A stretch of 64,000 nucleotides of DNA from Acidimangrovimonas sediminis. GTDB lineage: Bacteria > Pseudomonadota > Alphaproteobacteria > Rhodobacterales > Rhodobacteraceae. The notes below the pieces were generated by a model. The model made no database searches. It had not been told where the DNA came from and saw nothing but the letters and a program-made list of their open reading frames with translations. Positions 9,488 through 19,569 of the stretch are shown piece by piece. The DNA lies in assembly GCF_002871005.1 (NCBI RefSeq), contig NZ_PHSN01000010.1:176910-240909 (forward strand). The letters run 5' to 3'. Both the position numbers and the translations under genes were made by a program. How positions within the stretch are numbered: the stretch's first letter is position 1; each line of letters begins with the position of its first letter.

Positions 9488-10280
9488 TCGGGCGCGCGTC
9501 GGGTTCCAGCGCCCGGCGGTAGAGGTGCCAGCTGGCATGGCCCAGCACCGGCAACACCACGAAGAGCCCGAGGAACCCCGGGATCATCCCCAGAAAGAGC
9601 AGCCCGGCGCAAAGCGCGCCCCAGGATAACAGCGTGCCCGGATTGGCCACCACGCAGGACAGGCTGGTCACCATCGCGGTGACGAAATCCACCTCGCGGT
9701 CCAGCAGCAGCGGCAGGCTGATCACGCTGAGCGAGAAGAGCACGGCCGCGAAGACCGCGCCGACTGCCAGTTCTACCGCGATCATGGTCAGGCCGTTCGG
9801 GGTCAGGAACACCTCCCACGACGAGGAGACGTTGACCATCGCCGAAACCCCCAAGAACAAAGCAAAAATCATGTGGGCGAGGAAGTTCCAGAACAGGAAG
9901 CAGAACACCAGCACCGCCGCCATCGACGGGATCTGACGATCCTTCTGCCGGAAGACCGTGGCAAGGATCTCGGGCATCTCGGCCGTACGTCCCCGCTCGC
10001 GCTGGCGGCTGACTTCGTAGAGGCCGACCGCGGCGAAGGGGCCCAGGATGGGAAAGCCCGCGGCCGCCGGTACGGCAAGCCAGAGCTGCCCCAGCTGCGC
10101 CAGAACCCAGATCAGGGCAAGGCCCCCGACGACGAAAACCGCCGAGACGCCCAGCCCGCAGCGCGGCGCCGCGAGAAAATCCTTGAACCCCATGCGAAGT
10201 GCCCAGGTCAGGTCGTGAACGCCGATCAGCCGGACCACGGGCACGTCCGACGCGGGCGCGAAGGCCAGTCGTTCGGTCAT
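9447..10280 (-). CDS. DUF2189 integral membrane protein
   Basis: A 277-residue protein with about six hydrophobic segments and the DUF2189 pattern: an N-terminal DLTWALRMGFKDF stretch, LGPFAAVGLYEVSR, and WLSWHLYRR-like residues near the end (here ASWHLYRRAL). Members are poorly characterised and often sit near terminal oxidase genes. The ATG at 10280 follows GGGAGGAGTGC. Its 3' end overlaps the convergent MFS gene by 41 bases. Confidence 0.85.
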   Translation of the reverse strand: MTERLAFAPASDVPVVRLIGVHDLTWALRMGFKDFLAAPRCGLGVSAVFVVGGLALIWVLAQLGQLWLAVPAAAGFPILGPFAAVGLYEVSRQRERGRTAEMPEILATVFRQKDRQIPSMAAVLVFCFLFWNFLAHMIFALFLGVSAMVNVSSSWEVFLTPNGLTMIAVELAVGAVFAAVLFSLSVISLPLLLDREVDFVTAMVTSLSCVVANPGTLLSWGALCAGLLFLGMIPGFLGLFVVLPVLGHASWHLYRRALEPDARPIRTARATVSDVRG

Positions 10281-10479
10281 GCACTCCTCCCTTTCACATC
10301 AGGGTAAATCACGGCGCGGCATTCGGCAAGCGGGGGCATGCGTCGGGGCAACCCTCCGGCGGGCGGCGCAGGATGAGGGGGGGCGTATTTGGGGAACAAT
10401 GAAAGGGGGGCATGGGCTTGGTTCCGGGGCGCGCGCGCCCGGTGGGCGGGGCGGCATGGGGCCCCGCCCCGGCCGTGCG

Positions 10480-11145
10480 TCAGGCTTCGCCGCGCGCGGT
10501 ACGGATCGTGCCGCGCACGCGGTCGGCCTGCAGGCGGCGCAGATCGGGGAGCGACAGGCCATCGGCCAGGAGCGCCTCGATCAGGTCGATATGCACTGCG
10601 ACCAGAAGCGTGTGCGCCGTGTAGATCGCGCCCTGCCCGGCCATCGCCGGCGCCGCGGCCTGCAGGGTGTCGCGGACGACCCCGTGCATCCAGCGGTAAT
10701 GCGCGCTTTGCAGCACGCCGCCGCCCGCCTCGCGCGCGCGGATCAGTTGCCGGTTCTCGAGCTTGAAGCTCAGCAGCGCATCGAGGAAGGCCACGAGGCG
10801 CGCAACTGCCGCCTCCTGCGCGTCATCGGGCGCGCCCTCCGTGGCGGGAGGCGGGCCGAGCGGCGGCGCCCCCTCCTCCACCGCGAAGCGCAGATCCTCG
10901 AGCCGGGCCGCCCATAGCGCGTCCAGAAGGCCCTCGCGGCTGCCGAAGGCGCGAAACAGCGTGCCCTTGCCCACCCCCGCCTCTGCGGCGACGGCCTCCA
11001 TCGTCACCGCGCCGGGGTTGTCTGCCGCGGCGAACAGGCGCCCCGCGGCCTCCAGCACGCGCGCAGGCGGCACGGCGGGCCTGCCGCGCCGGGAAACGTG
11101 ATTTGCGGACTCATGGTCCGAAATGTATCTGCCATTATGGACCAT
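10480..11145 (-). CDS. TetR-family transcriptional regulator
   Basis: 221-residue repressor. The helix-turn-helix is visible as VTMEAVAAEAGVGKGTLFRAFGSREGLL at about residues 47-75, followed by an all-helical ligand domain. The ATG at 11145 is preceded by GAGGG about ten bases upstream and is the only usable start. The first codons overlap the paired operator at 11107-11151, so the protein would bind across its own start. It is divergent from the SnoaL-like gene at 11172, its probable target. Confidence 0.85.
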   Translation of the reverse strand: MVHNGRYISDHESANHVSRRGRPAVPPARVLEAAGRLFAAADNPGAVTMEAVAAEAGVGKGTLFRAFGSREGLLDALWAARLEDLRFAVEEGAPPLGPPPATEGAPDDAQEAAVARLVAFLDALLSFKLENRQLIRAREAGGGVLQSAHYRWMHGVVRDTLQAAAPAMAGQGAIYTAHTLLVAVHIDLIEALLADGLSLPDLRRLQADRVRGTIRTARGEA

Positions 11146-11151
11146 GAGTCC
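11107..11151. promoter_or_regulatory. Paired TetR operator between the divergent genes
   Basis: GGACTCATGGTCC at 11107-11119 and its exact reverse complement GGACCATGAGTCC at 11139-11151 form a 13-bp inverted repeat with a 19-bp spacer. Each arm is itself a half palindrome (GGAC-N5-GTCC), as expected for two TetR dimers on adjacent sites. The right copy ends 20 bases before the start of the SnoaL-like gene. Confidence 0.8.
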
Positions 11152-11171
11152 GAAACCCTCAGGAGACCCCG

Positions 11172-11564
11172 ATGACCTATTCGACCAAGCTTCCCGACTG
11201 GCTGCAAGACGCAATGGAGGCGCTCGGGCGCGGAGATATCGACGGCTGGATGCAGATCTACGCCCCCGACGCCGTGCACGAATTCCCCTTCGCGCCCGAG
11301 GGCATGCCGACACGGGTGGAGGGGAAGGCGGCGATCGCGGCCTACATGGGGAAGCTGCCCGGCCTCATCCGCTTCGGCGAGATGCGCGACATCCGGGTAC
11401 GCACCGCGGGCGACGAGGTGATCGGCGAAGCGACGGGCCATCACTGGCGCCTGCCCGACGAGACACCGGTCGAGATCGGCTATGTCTGGTTCATCACGGT
11501 GACGGACGGCAAGGTCACGCACTTCCGCGACTACATGAACCTGACACAGATGGTGCAGGGCTGA
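11172..11564 (+). CDS. SnoaL-like / NTF2-fold protein
   Basis: 130-residue protein of the NTF2-like superfamily: an N-terminal helix with WMQIYAPDAVHEFPF, a middle IAAYM helix, and a C-terminal beta sheet with VWFITVTDGKVTHFRDY, typical of SnoaL-like domains. Such proteins bind or isomerise small hydrophobic compounds; the substrate is unknown. AGGAGACCCCG precedes the ATG. Control by the divergent TetR protein is inferred from the shared operator. Confidence 0.85.
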   Translation: MTYSTKLPDWLQDAMEALGRGDIDGWMQIYAPDAVHEFPFAPEGMPTRVEGKAAIAAYMGKLPGLIRFGEMRDIRVRTAGDEVIGEATGHHWRLPDETPVEIGYVWFITVTDGKVTHFRDYMNLTQMVQG

Positions 11565-11618
11565 GCGCGCCGCCGGCCCTGGGCGTCGCCGGTCCGCCCC
11601 CTTCGCGTCGGGGTGCCC

Positions 11619-12743
11619 TCAGCCCTCGGACCGAGCCTCGGCGCGGCTCTTGCCCGAGACGTCCATCGCCAGCGTCGCCGCCATGAACGGATCGAGCGCG
11701 CCATCCAGAACCCCCTGCGTGTCCGAGGTCTCGTGGTTCGTGCGCAAGTCCTTGACCATCTGGTAGGGCTGGAGGACGTAGCTGCGGATCTGGTTGCCCC
11801 AGCCCGCGCTCCCCTTGTTCTCGTGCGCCTCGTTGATCGCGGCGTTCCGCTTGTCGAGCTCCATCTGGTAGAGCCGCGATTTCAGCGCGTTCATCGCGAT
11901 CTCGCGGTTCTGGTGCTGCGACTTCATCGAGGAGGTCACGACGATGCCGGTGGGCATGTGGGTGATCCGCACGGCCGAGTCGGTGGTGTTGACGTGCTGG
12001 CCGCCGGCGCCCGAAGAGCGGTAGGTGTCGATCCGGATGTCGGAGGGGTTCACCTCGATCTCGATGTTCTCGTCGACAACGGGGTAAACCCAGACGGAGG
12101 CGAAGGAGGTTTCGCGCGTGCCCTTGCCGAAGGGCGAGATGCGCACGAGGCGGTGCACACCCGATTCCGATTTCAGCCAGCCATAGGCGTTGTGGCCGGA
12201 AATCTTGTAGGCGCAGGACTTGATGCCGGCTTCGGCGCCCGCTTCCTCGGATTGAAGCTCCACCTTGTAGCCGCGCTTTTCCGCCCAGCGGACATACATC
12301 CGCTGCAGCATCTGCGCCCAGTCGCAGGCCTCGGTGCCGCCGGCGCCGGCGTTGATCTCGAGGAAGGTGTCGTTCGAATCCGCCTCGCCGTCCAGGAGCG
12401 CCTCGAGCTCCTTCTCGGCGGCCTTGGCCTTGAGCGCGCGCAGCGCGTCCTCGGCCTCCTTGACGACCTCCTGGTCGTCCTCTGCCTCGCCCAACTCGAT
12501 CAGGTCTACATTGTCGTTGAGCTCGCGGCGGATCTCGTCATGGGTGGCCAGCGCATCCATCAGCGCCTGACGCTCGCGCATCAGCTTCTGCGCGCGGGCG
12601 GGATCGTTCCACAGATCGCCATCCTCGATCAGCGCGTTGAATTCCTCGAGCCGGTGCGGCGCCGTCTCGATGTCGAGGCGGCGGCCCAGCAGGTCCAGCG
12701 TCTTCTCGACCTCGGTGACGATGGATTGGATTTCGGCGCGCAT
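11619..12743 (-). CDS. prfB: Peptide chain release factor 2
   Basis: Class I release factor that terminates translation at UAA and UGA. The 374-residue product has the RF2 recognition tripeptide SPF (VRISPFGKG) and the peptidyl-hydrolysis motif GGQ (SSGAGGQHVN). The reading frame is continuous from ATG 12743, so there is no early UGA and no programmed +1 frameshift of the E. coli kind. It lies downstream of PBP1A with a gap of about 230 bp. Confidence 0.97.
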   Translation of the reverse strand: MRAEIQSIVTEVEKTLDLLGRRLDIETAPHRLEEFNALIEDGDLWNDPARAQKLMRERQALMDALATHDEIRRELNDNVDLIELGEAEDDQEVVKEAEDALRALKAKAAEKELEALLDGEADSNDTFLEINAGAGGTEACDWAQMLQRMYVRWAEKRGYKVELQSEEAGAEAGIKSCAYKISGHNAYGWLKSESGVHRLVRISPFGKGTRETSFASVWVYPVVDENIEIEVNPSDIRIDTYRSSGAGGQHVNTTDSAVRITHMPTGIVVTSSMKSQHQNREIAMNALKSRLYQMELDKRNAAINEAHENKGSAGWGNQIRSYVLQPYQMVKDLRTNHETSDTQGVLDGALDPFMAATLAMDVSGKSRAEARSEG

Positions 12744-12971
12744 CGGCAGGCCCTTCCCGGCTTTCGGTGGTGTCTCGGGCGCCGCGGGCATGGGGCCCCG
12801 GCGCGAGGCCCGGTGATAACGCCAAGACGCGGGCGCGGCAAGGTGGGGCAGCCTCTTCCGCGCCGCCGGCGCCGCATCGGCCGAGGTGCAGCGCAGCGCA
12901 CGAGGAGGCCACGCGCCGCCAGCCGCACCAGGAAGCCGCGTGCGCCTGGCGCACCAGCAGGTCACGCGCCG

Positions 12972-15545
12972 CTAGTACAGCCCGCCCGAGTTGACGGTGC
13001 CGAAGTTCGCCTTGCCCGGCAGCACCTTCTGCTGACCCGACGAGGTGGTCACGGTGGTCGACCCGCTCTCACCCTGGGTGTCGTTCTCGCCCTGCGCGAA
13101 GAGCGGCAGGTTCGCGCCCATGGCAAAGCCGCCGTCGACCACGCCCATGCCCATGCCCGCTTGGGCGCCGTCGCGGAAGTAGATCGGCACCACGTCGGAG
13201 CCCGAGGCGCCCGGGCCCGCCGGCTGGCCGGTGTAGCGGTTGACGTTCATCCAGTGGCCGCCCGGAGGCACCGGAAACTGGGTGCCGCCGTATTTCTTCA
13301 CCGCGGTCTGCATGAAGGCGTTGAACACTGGCGCGCACATCGACCCGCCATAGGCGCCGCGGCCCAGCGACCGGGGCTGGTCATAGCCCATGTAGCAGCC
13401 AGCCACGATGTTGGTGGTGAAGCCGATGAACCAGACGTCCTTGGAATCGTTCGTGGTGCCGGTCTTCCCCGCCACCGGCACCGGCAGATTGACCCGGCCG
13501 GCCGCAGTGCCCGAGGTCACGACGCCCTTCATCATGTTGATCAGCTCATAATCCGCGATCGGGTCGAGCACCCGCTGCCGGTTCGATTCGATCGTCGGCG
13601 ACTGCCCCGGCGGCAGGTTCGGGTCGGTACAATCGGTACAGATCCGCTGGTCATGCCGGTAGACGGTATTGCCGAAGCGGTCCTGCACCCGGTCCACCAG
13701 CGACGGCGTCACCCGCTCGCCGCCGTTGGCGATCATCGAATAGGCGCCGATCAGCTTGAACAGCGTCGTCACCTGGCTGCCGAGGGCGTTGGCCAGGAAG
13801 TGGTGCATCGGATCGTAGACCCCGAAGCGCTCGGCGTAATTGGCAACCGTGTCCATGCCGATCTGCTCGGCGATCCGGATCGTCATCAGGTTGCGCGAGT
13901 GGATCAGGCCGGTGCGCATCGGCGTCGGCCCGTAATACTTGTTCTCGGCGTTCTTCGGGCGCCACAGGCCCTGCGGCGTGTTCACCTCGATCGGCGCGTC
14001 GATCACGATCGTTGCCGGGGTGAAACCGCTGTCGAGCGCGGCGCCGTAGATGATCGGCTTGAACGAGGATCCCGGCTGGCGGTTGGCCTGGGTCGCGCGG
14101 TTGAAGCTCGAATGCTGGTACGAGAACCCGCCCTGCATCGCCAGCACCCGGCCGGTCTTGGGGTCCATCGCCATGAAGGCCCCTTCGATCCGCGGCACCT
14201 GGCGCAGCGACCATTGCTGGAACTCGCCCTTCGAATCGTCGATGCGCTTGACCAGCACCACCTCGCCCGGCTTCAGCAGGTCGCCCACGTTGCGTGCGCG
14301 CACCAGCTTGCCGTCGCGCTGCAGAAGCCGCGTCCAGGTCAGGTTCTTGTCGGTCAGCTCATGCCCCTCGGGAGCGTTCGTCGGCACGCCCTCGATGCCC
14401 AGGTCGGCGCGCGACTTGTCGACCGACAGCACCACCGCCGGGTACCAGCCCGGCACGTCGCGCGACACGTCGGTCGAAGCCAGCGCGGCGCGCCACTTGG
14501 TCTCGGATTTCAGGTCGGCCTCGGGGATCGTCTTGTGCGTGCCGCGGTAGATGCCGGTGCCGCGGTCGTACTTCTCCAAGCCCTCGCGCAGCGCCTTCGC
14601 CGCCGCCGCCTGCATCTCGGGATCGACCGTGGCGCGGATCGTCAGGCCGCCACCGAAGAATTCCTGCCTGCCGAAGGTATCCGACAACTCGCGCCGGATC
14701 TCGTCGGTGAAGTAGTTGCGCGGCGGCAGGTTCTCGCGGAAGGCCGGGATGTCGCCGCCCTGGACCGTCTGCAGCGGCGATGCCTCGGAATCGTCCGCCG
14801 TCTTCTTGGACAGGTAGCCGTTGAGGTACATCTGCCCAAGCACGTAGTTGCGCCGCGCCACCGCGGCGTCGTGGTCGCGCACCGGGTTGAGGTTCGACGG
14901 CTCCTTCGGCAGGCCCGCAAGATAGGCGGCCTCGGCCGGGGTCAGCTGGCTCAGCGTCTTGTTGAAATAGGTCTGGGCCGCGGCGGCGACGCCGTAGGAA
15001 TTGGCGCCGAGGTAGATCTCGTTGAGGTAGAGCTCAAGGATGTGCTGCTTCGAGAACGCCTGGCTCATGCGGTAGGAGAGGATCAGCTCCTTCACCTTCC
15101 GCTCGATCGTCTTGTTGCCCGACAGCAGGAAGTTCTTGGCCACCTGCTGGGTGATGGTCGAGCCACCGCGCACGCGCTTGCCGCGCGATTCCACGATATC
15201 GACCATGGCGCCGACGATGCCTTTCACGTCGTAACCCGGGTCGGTGTAGAAGCTCTTGTTCTCGGCCGAGATGAAGGCGTCGCGGACCAGCGGCGGAATG
15301 TCCCGGATCGGGGTGTAGATCCGCCGCTCATGGGCGAATTCGTCGATGATCTGGCCTTCGCCGTTGTAGATCCGGCTGATCGTCGGCGGGGTGTACTGCG
15401 CCAGCAGGTCATAGCTGGGCAGATCGCGGGAATACATCCAGAACATCCCGCCCGCGGTGATGGCGCCGAATATCAGCGCCATGAACACGAACGAGTAGAT
15501 ACCGCCGAAAAAGGAAAGGATTGCCCGGATCAAGGATCGCCCCAC
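12972..15545 (-). CDS. mrcA: Penicillin-binding protein 1A (bifunctional)
   Basis: Inner-membrane peptidoglycan synthase of 857 residues. A single TM anchor spans about residues 14-36. The GT51 glycosyltransferase follows, with SAENKSFYTDPGYD and RGGSTITQQVAKN. The transpeptidase has SxxK in PGSSFKP, SxN in HSRN and KTG in AGKTGTTND. An OB-fold insertion separates the two catalytic domains, as in other PBP1A proteins. The upstream amidase gene on the same strand also acts on the cell wall. Confidence 0.96.
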   Translation of the reverse strand: MGRSLIRAILSFFGGIYSFVFMALIFGAITAGGMFWMYSRDLPSYDLLAQYTPPTISRIYNGEGQIIDEFAHERRIYTPIRDIPPLVRDAFISAENKSFYTDPGYDVKGIVGAMVDIVESRGKRVRGGSTITQQVAKNFLLSGNKTIERKVKELILSYRMSQAFSKQHILELYLNEIYLGANSYGVAAAAQTYFNKTLSQLTPAEAAYLAGLPKEPSNLNPVRDHDAAVARRNYVLGQMYLNGYLSKKTADDSEASPLQTVQGGDIPAFRENLPPRNYFTDEIRRELSDTFGRQEFFGGGLTIRATVDPEMQAAAAKALREGLEKYDRGTGIYRGTHKTIPEADLKSETKWRAALASTDVSRDVPGWYPAVVLSVDKSRADLGIEGVPTNAPEGHELTDKNLTWTRLLQRDGKLVRARNVGDLLKPGEVVLVKRIDDSKGEFQQWSLRQVPRIEGAFMAMDPKTGRVLAMQGGFSYQHSSFNRATQANRQPGSSFKPIIYGAALDSGFTPATIVIDAPIEVNTPQGLWRPKNAENKYYGPTPMRTGLIHSRNLMTIRIAEQIGMDTVANYAERFGVYDPMHHFLANALGSQVTTLFKLIGAYSMIANGGERVTPSLVDRVQDRFGNTVYRHDQRICTDCTDPNLPPGQSPTIESNRQRVLDPIADYELINMMKGVVTSGTAAGRVNLPVPVAGKTGTTNDSKDVWFIGFTTNIVAGCYMGYDQPRSLGRGAYGGSMCAPVFNAFMQTAVKKYGGTQFPVPPGGHWMNVNRYTGQPAGPGASGSDVVPIYFRDGAQAGMGMGVVDGGFAMGANLPLFAQGENDTQGESGSTTVTTSSGQQKVLPGKANFGTVNSGGLY

Positions 15546-15892
15546 GTAAATGCGCCCCCCATATAGGCCCTCGGTCCCCCGGGGTCAAAAGGAGAGCGCC
15601 GCCCCCAGCGGCGTTTTGCGCCGCTCCGGCGGAACCGAACGTCACATGCGCGTCAGGGTTCCGTCAGCGGCCCCTCGGCGGAGGAAGATTTCACGCTCCC
15701 CTCCGCCCTGGAGAAGCACGGGCCCGCCGCCGCGCCGCTCAGCGCGACACCAGCACGGCCGCGGGCACCGATACCCCGTTCCGCCGCCGGTCGACACTTT
15801 ATCGTGTCACACCCGTCCAGCGCCCGCACCGGAGAGGACGCCCCCATGTGTGTGCGGGGGGCAGCCCCGGAACTGGCCGCACCCTGCCCGCC
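15546..15892. other. Intergenic region, no gene seen
   Basis: 347 bp between the amidase stop and the PBP1A start. It is GC-rich with short G/C runs, including a weak CCCCC/GGGGG stem near 15841-15860 without a U tract. It must contain the PBP1A promoter, but I could not assign -35 or -10 elements. Confidence 0.4.
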
Positions 15893-17263
15893 TCACTGGC
15901 GGAGCAGCGCGGCCTGGGCCGCGTCGGTCTTCACCCAGGCCCGGATCCCCGCGACGATCGCGGCAACCATCCGGTCCTGCCACGCCGGATCCACCAGCTG
16001 CTTGCGATCGGTGGCCGAGGACAGGAACCCCAGTTCCAGCAGCGCCGAGGGGATGTCGGGCGATTTCAGCACCGAGAAATCGGCCTCCTGGTGCGGGCGA
16101 ACGTGCATCCTGAGGTCCTCGCCCTTGATCGCCGTGACCAGCGCCGCCGCCAGGGCCTCGGAGCGGGGCATCGTCTCGTCGCGCGCAAGGTCCATCAGCA
16201 CGCCGGCGACGATGTCGTCCGTCCCGCTCAGGTCGACGCCCGACAGCAGGTCGTCACGGTCGTGACGCGCCGCCAGCTTGGCCGAGGCCTCGTCGGTCGC
16301 CTTCTTGGCCAGCGTGTAGATGGTGGCGCCGCTGGCGACCCCCTCGGCGATGGAATCGGCATGCAGCGCAAGGAACAGGTCGGCGCCGGCCTCGCGCGCG
16401 ACCGACACCCGGGTCTCCAGCGGCACGAAGACGTCCGAGTCGCGCGTCATCACCACGTCGAACCCGCCCGCCCGCAACAGCGCCTCTCGCAGCTTGCGGG
16501 CCACGGCCAGAACGATGTCGGCCTCATGCAGCTTGCCATGCACCGCGCCCGGGTCGATGCCCCCATGGCCCGGGTCGATCACCACCATCACCTTGCGGTC
16601 ACCGGTCTGGCGGCGCTTGGCATAGCCCACGTCGGCCGGGCGCGGCAGGGTCCAGCCCGGGGGATCGGGCACCGCCGCAGCGCCGGCAAACGCGGCCGCG
16701 CTTTCGGGGCGCAGCACCAGCCGCACCTCGGCCCGCCCGCCCTCGGGATCGGTGCGCATCTCGGCGGTCTTCACCCCGTAGGGACCGTCGAGTTCCAGGA
16801 CGAGGCGCGACCAGCCAGGACGCAGCGGCCCGGCCCGCAGATCGCGCACGTGGGACGAGGTCGACAGCGCCGCGTTCTCGATGTCGCCGAAATCCACCTC
16901 GCGGAAGTCGAGGACGAGGCGCGCCGGGTCGTCGAGCACCCGCACCCGCCACGGCACCGGCTGGCTGATCGCGAGGTCGAGCGCGATGCCGTCGCCCGCG
17001 TCGCGGATCGCGGAGCCCCGCGGCTCGAACCGCGCCAGCGCCGTCAGCCCCTTGGCCCCCGTCGCCGGGGCGGCAGGCTGTGTGGGGACGGGCTGTGTTG
17101 GGGCGGGCGGAGGCGCCGGGCTTTGCGTGGGCGCGGTCTGGGCCATGGCCAACGGCGCCGCCCAGAACGACATCAGAAACGACGTCAGCAGCCAGGCCAG
17201 GAGGGCCAGCCGCGAAAGGACCGATCTGGAAAGGAGAAAATACCTGCTCATGTCCACTCGCAT
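15893..17263 (-). CDS. amiC: N-acetylmuramoyl-L-alanine amidase with AMIN domain
   Basis: Periplasmic zinc amidase that cleaves septal peptidoglycan. An N-terminal signal/TM segment (about residues 16-41) is followed by a Pro/Thr linker, an AMIN domain (about 75-180) that targets the septum, and an Amidase_3 domain with VIDPGHGGIDPGA, LHEADIVLAV, LALHADS and LLELGFLS carrying the zinc His/Glu/His and the catalytic Glu. 456 residues from ATG 17263; a second ATG four codons later is equally possible. The AmiC name follows domain order and is not proven. Confidence 0.92.
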   Translation of the reverse strand: MRVDMSRYFLLSRSVLSRLALLAWLLTSFLMSFWAAPLAMAQTAPTQSPAPPPAPTQPVPTQPAAPATGAKGLTALARFEPRGSAIRDAGDGIALDLAISQPVPWRVRVLDDPARLVLDFREVDFGDIENAALSTSSHVRDLRAGPLRPGWSRLVLELDGPYGVKTAEMRTDPEGGRAEVRLVLRPESAAAFAGAAAVPDPPGWTLPRPADVGYAKRRQTGDRKVMVVIDPGHGGIDPGAVHGKLHEADIVLAVARKLREALLRAGGFDVVMTRDSDVFVPLETRVSVAREAGADLFLALHADSIAEGVASGATIYTLAKKATDEASAKLAARHDRDDLLSGVDLSGTDDIVAGVLMDLARDETMPRSEALAAALVTAIKGEDLRMHVRPHQEADFSVLKSPDIPSALLELGFLSSATDRKQLVDPAWQDRMVAAIVAGIRAWVKTDAAQAALLRQ

Positions 17264-17448
17264 CCGGGAAACCGGTCCGGCCCTCGTTCATCGGGGCCGT
17301 TATCGGCACCCTACCCCGGAACATGCCGCCGGGGAACCGGTGCCAGGCGCGCATCGGACGGAATTCGGCACCCGGAGCCGGGGGCGCCCGCAGGCAGGAC
17401 AGGACCCACGAAGCGAAGGTCGCACCGGAGGCGCGAAACAGTCACCGC

Positions 17449-19569
17449 TCATCCTCCCAGCCGGTCGACCTGCGCCGCCAGCCGTTGCGCGGAATGCTCG
17501 ATATGCAGCAGCCGCCGGCGCAGCGCGGTCAGCGCAGAGGGGTCGTGCAGCTCGAACCAGCCGCGCCGGCGCAGCGTCTCGGTCGGCGGCCGCGGCCCGG
17601 CGGAGGACAGGCTTCTGACCACCCCCTCGCGGACCTCCTCGAGCAGCGGAGTGGCGGCAGCGGGATCCAGCTCCTCGCCCCGCGCCTGGATCATCGCGTG
17701 GACCGAGGCGAGGTCGGAGGCCAGCAGGTAATCCGCGGCCAGCAGCTCGTTCAGCGCGACGAAGCGGCGGTTTTCACGGTCCGGTTCACTCGACAGCCGC
17801 CGCACCGTGGTGGCCAGTGCGGTGAACCGGTCTAGCGCGGCCTTCCGGGCAAGGCGATAGGTCTGGTCCTCAGGGGCAAGCCGCAGCGCCTGGTCGGCAA
17901 AGGTGCGGTCGGCCTCGGCCAGTTGGGTGACGAGGCGGGGAATGTCGTTGCGCTCCCAGCTGGGCAGCACCCGGGCGAAGGTCATGGACAAACCCGCCCC
18001 GATCAGCGTGTCGAGCAGGCGCTCGGCCACGAAATAGGTCTGCGGCTCGAGGTATTGCAGAAGCATCAGCGCCAGAAGCGACGCCGCGAAGGAGGCGACG
18101 CGATAATTCGTCGTGGCAAAGGCGTTGACGATGCCGAGACCCAGGATCACCACCCCGACCGTCGCCCAGTGCGGCAGGACAGGGATCAGCACCGCCGCCG
18201 CGGCACAGCCCAGCAGGGTGCCGACCAGCCGGTCATTGCGGCGCTGGCGGGTAACGGCGTAGCTTGCGCGCATGATCAGTGCGACGGTCAGCAGGATCCA
18301 TCCCCCGTGCACGTAGCCCGGCAGCGCCACCGTGATGGCGTAGCCCGTCATCATCGCCAGCGTCAGCCGGATCGCGTAGCGCCCTGAAGGCGAGCGCGGC
18401 GCGAGGTGGCCGCGAAGCGTCTCGCGCCACGAGAACGGCGGCTGCACGAAGGCGGCCAGCGCCACGTCCGGCAGGTCGGGTGTCTGCCCGGGAGGCAGGC
18501 GCAGCGCCTCGGCCAGCCGCTCGGCCCGGCGCAGCGCACGGGCCATCTTGGTTCGCGTGGGGGCCAGCGTCGCGGCGCCCTCGGCCTGCCCGTCCTCCTT
18601 CATCCGCGCCAGCGCCGCGTCCAGCGCCGCCATCAGATCGGGATGCCGGAGTGCGGCGCCCTCGGGTTCGTCCGCGGCCGGGGCGGCGATCGACAGCCCC
18701 AGCTCCTCCACGTCGTCGGCCAGCGCCCGGCTCAGCGCCGAAAGCTGCGACAACGCCCGGGTATCCGGCGCCTCGCGCAGCGTTTCCCAGTCGCTGTCCG
18801 ACGACAGCACCGCCTCGTAAAGGTCGAGCGCGGCAAGCATGGCGTGGATCCAGCGCCGGCGATGCGCGGTCGGGCGCCCGGTGAAGATCAGGTCGCGCGC
18901 GGTCTGCAGCCGCTCCATCAGGGCGCCGTGGCGTTCGATCACACCGGCCAGCGCCTTCTGCCGTTTGACCCCCGGATCGTAGAGATCGGCGCGCGCCCGA
19001 AGGTACCCAGCCAGTGCAAGCAGCACCTCGTTCAGCGCCATGGCGCGCACCCGGTCGCCGAGGATCAGGCCGGTCGCCAGCGCCAGCGCCGCGTAGGTCA
19101 GCCCGCCCGACAGGAACAGGCCGCAACGCTCGAACGCGGTGGCGGGATCCGGGGCGGGGATCGCCATGGTGATGATCATCGCCAGGATCCCCGAGACCCC
19201 CAGCGTGATCATCTGCCGCCCGAAGGCCAGCGCCAGCGCGAAGTAGAGGCTGACGCCCAGAACGACCGCCCCGAGCGCCGCCGCGTTGCCCGACGACAGG
19301 CCCACCAGAAGCATGATCGTACCGCCCGCGGCGATACCGGCCACGAGCACGCGGATCCGGCTGGCCAGCGCGATCGGCTGATCGGCGACCGACAGGCAGA
19401 GCGCGCCGATCGCGGCATAGACTGCCAGGGCCTCGCCCAGGACCAGCCAGGCCGCGAACACCACCAGCGCCATCCGCGCCGACACCAGCGCGCCGTTCTC
19501 CAAATGATGGCGAAAGATCAGCCGGGCCGTCCTGCGGGGCAGAGTGCGGATCTCGGAAGGTGCGGACAT
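17449..19569 (-). CDS. FUSC-family membrane protein (aromatic acid exporter-like)
   Basis: 706-residue inner-membrane protein with two blocks of about six membrane helices (residues about 25-185 and about 370-530), each followed by a large cytoplasmic helical region. This duplicated arrangement is that of the FUSC/YccS/AaeB family, which includes p-hydroxybenzoate efflux proteins. The ATG at 19569 was preferred over an upstream extension because the protein proper begins there. No membrane-fusion partner is adjacent, so a complete AaeAB-type pump is not evident here. Confidence 0.82.
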   Translation of the reverse strand: MSAPSEIRTLPRRTARLIFRHHLENGALVSARMALVVFAAWLVLGEALAVYAAIGALCLSVADQPIALASRIRVLVAGIAAGGTIMLLVGLSSGNAAALGAVVLGVSLYFALALAFGRQMITLGVSGILAMIITMAIPAPDPATAFERCGLFLSGGLTYAALALATGLILGDRVRAMALNEVLLALAGYLRARADLYDPGVKRQKALAGVIERHGALMERLQTARDLIFTGRPTAHRRRWIHAMLAALDLYEAVLSSDSDWETLREAPDTRALSQLSALSRALADDVEELGLSIAAPAADEPEGAALRHPDLMAALDAALARMKEDGQAEGAATLAPTRTKMARALRRAERLAEALRLPPGQTPDLPDVALAAFVQPPFSWRETLRGHLAPRSPSGRYAIRLTLAMMTGYAITVALPGYVHGGWILLTVALIMRASYAVTRQRRNDRLVGTLLGCAAAAVLIPVLPHWATVGVVILGLGIVNAFATTNYRVASFAASLLALMLLQYLEPQTYFVAERLLDTLIGAGLSMTFARVLPSWERNDIPRLVTQLAEADRTFADQALRLAPEDQTYRLARKAALDRFTALATTVRRLSSEPDRENRRFVALNELLAADYLLASDLASVHAMIQARGEELDPAAATPLLEEVREGVVRSLSSAGPRPPTETLRRRGWFELHDPSALTALRRRLLHIEHSAQRLAAQVDRLGG

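Noticed and set aside
12600..12743. Programmed +1 frameshift at the start of prfB
   Set aside because: The whole protein reads in one frame from ATG 12743 with no internal UGA.
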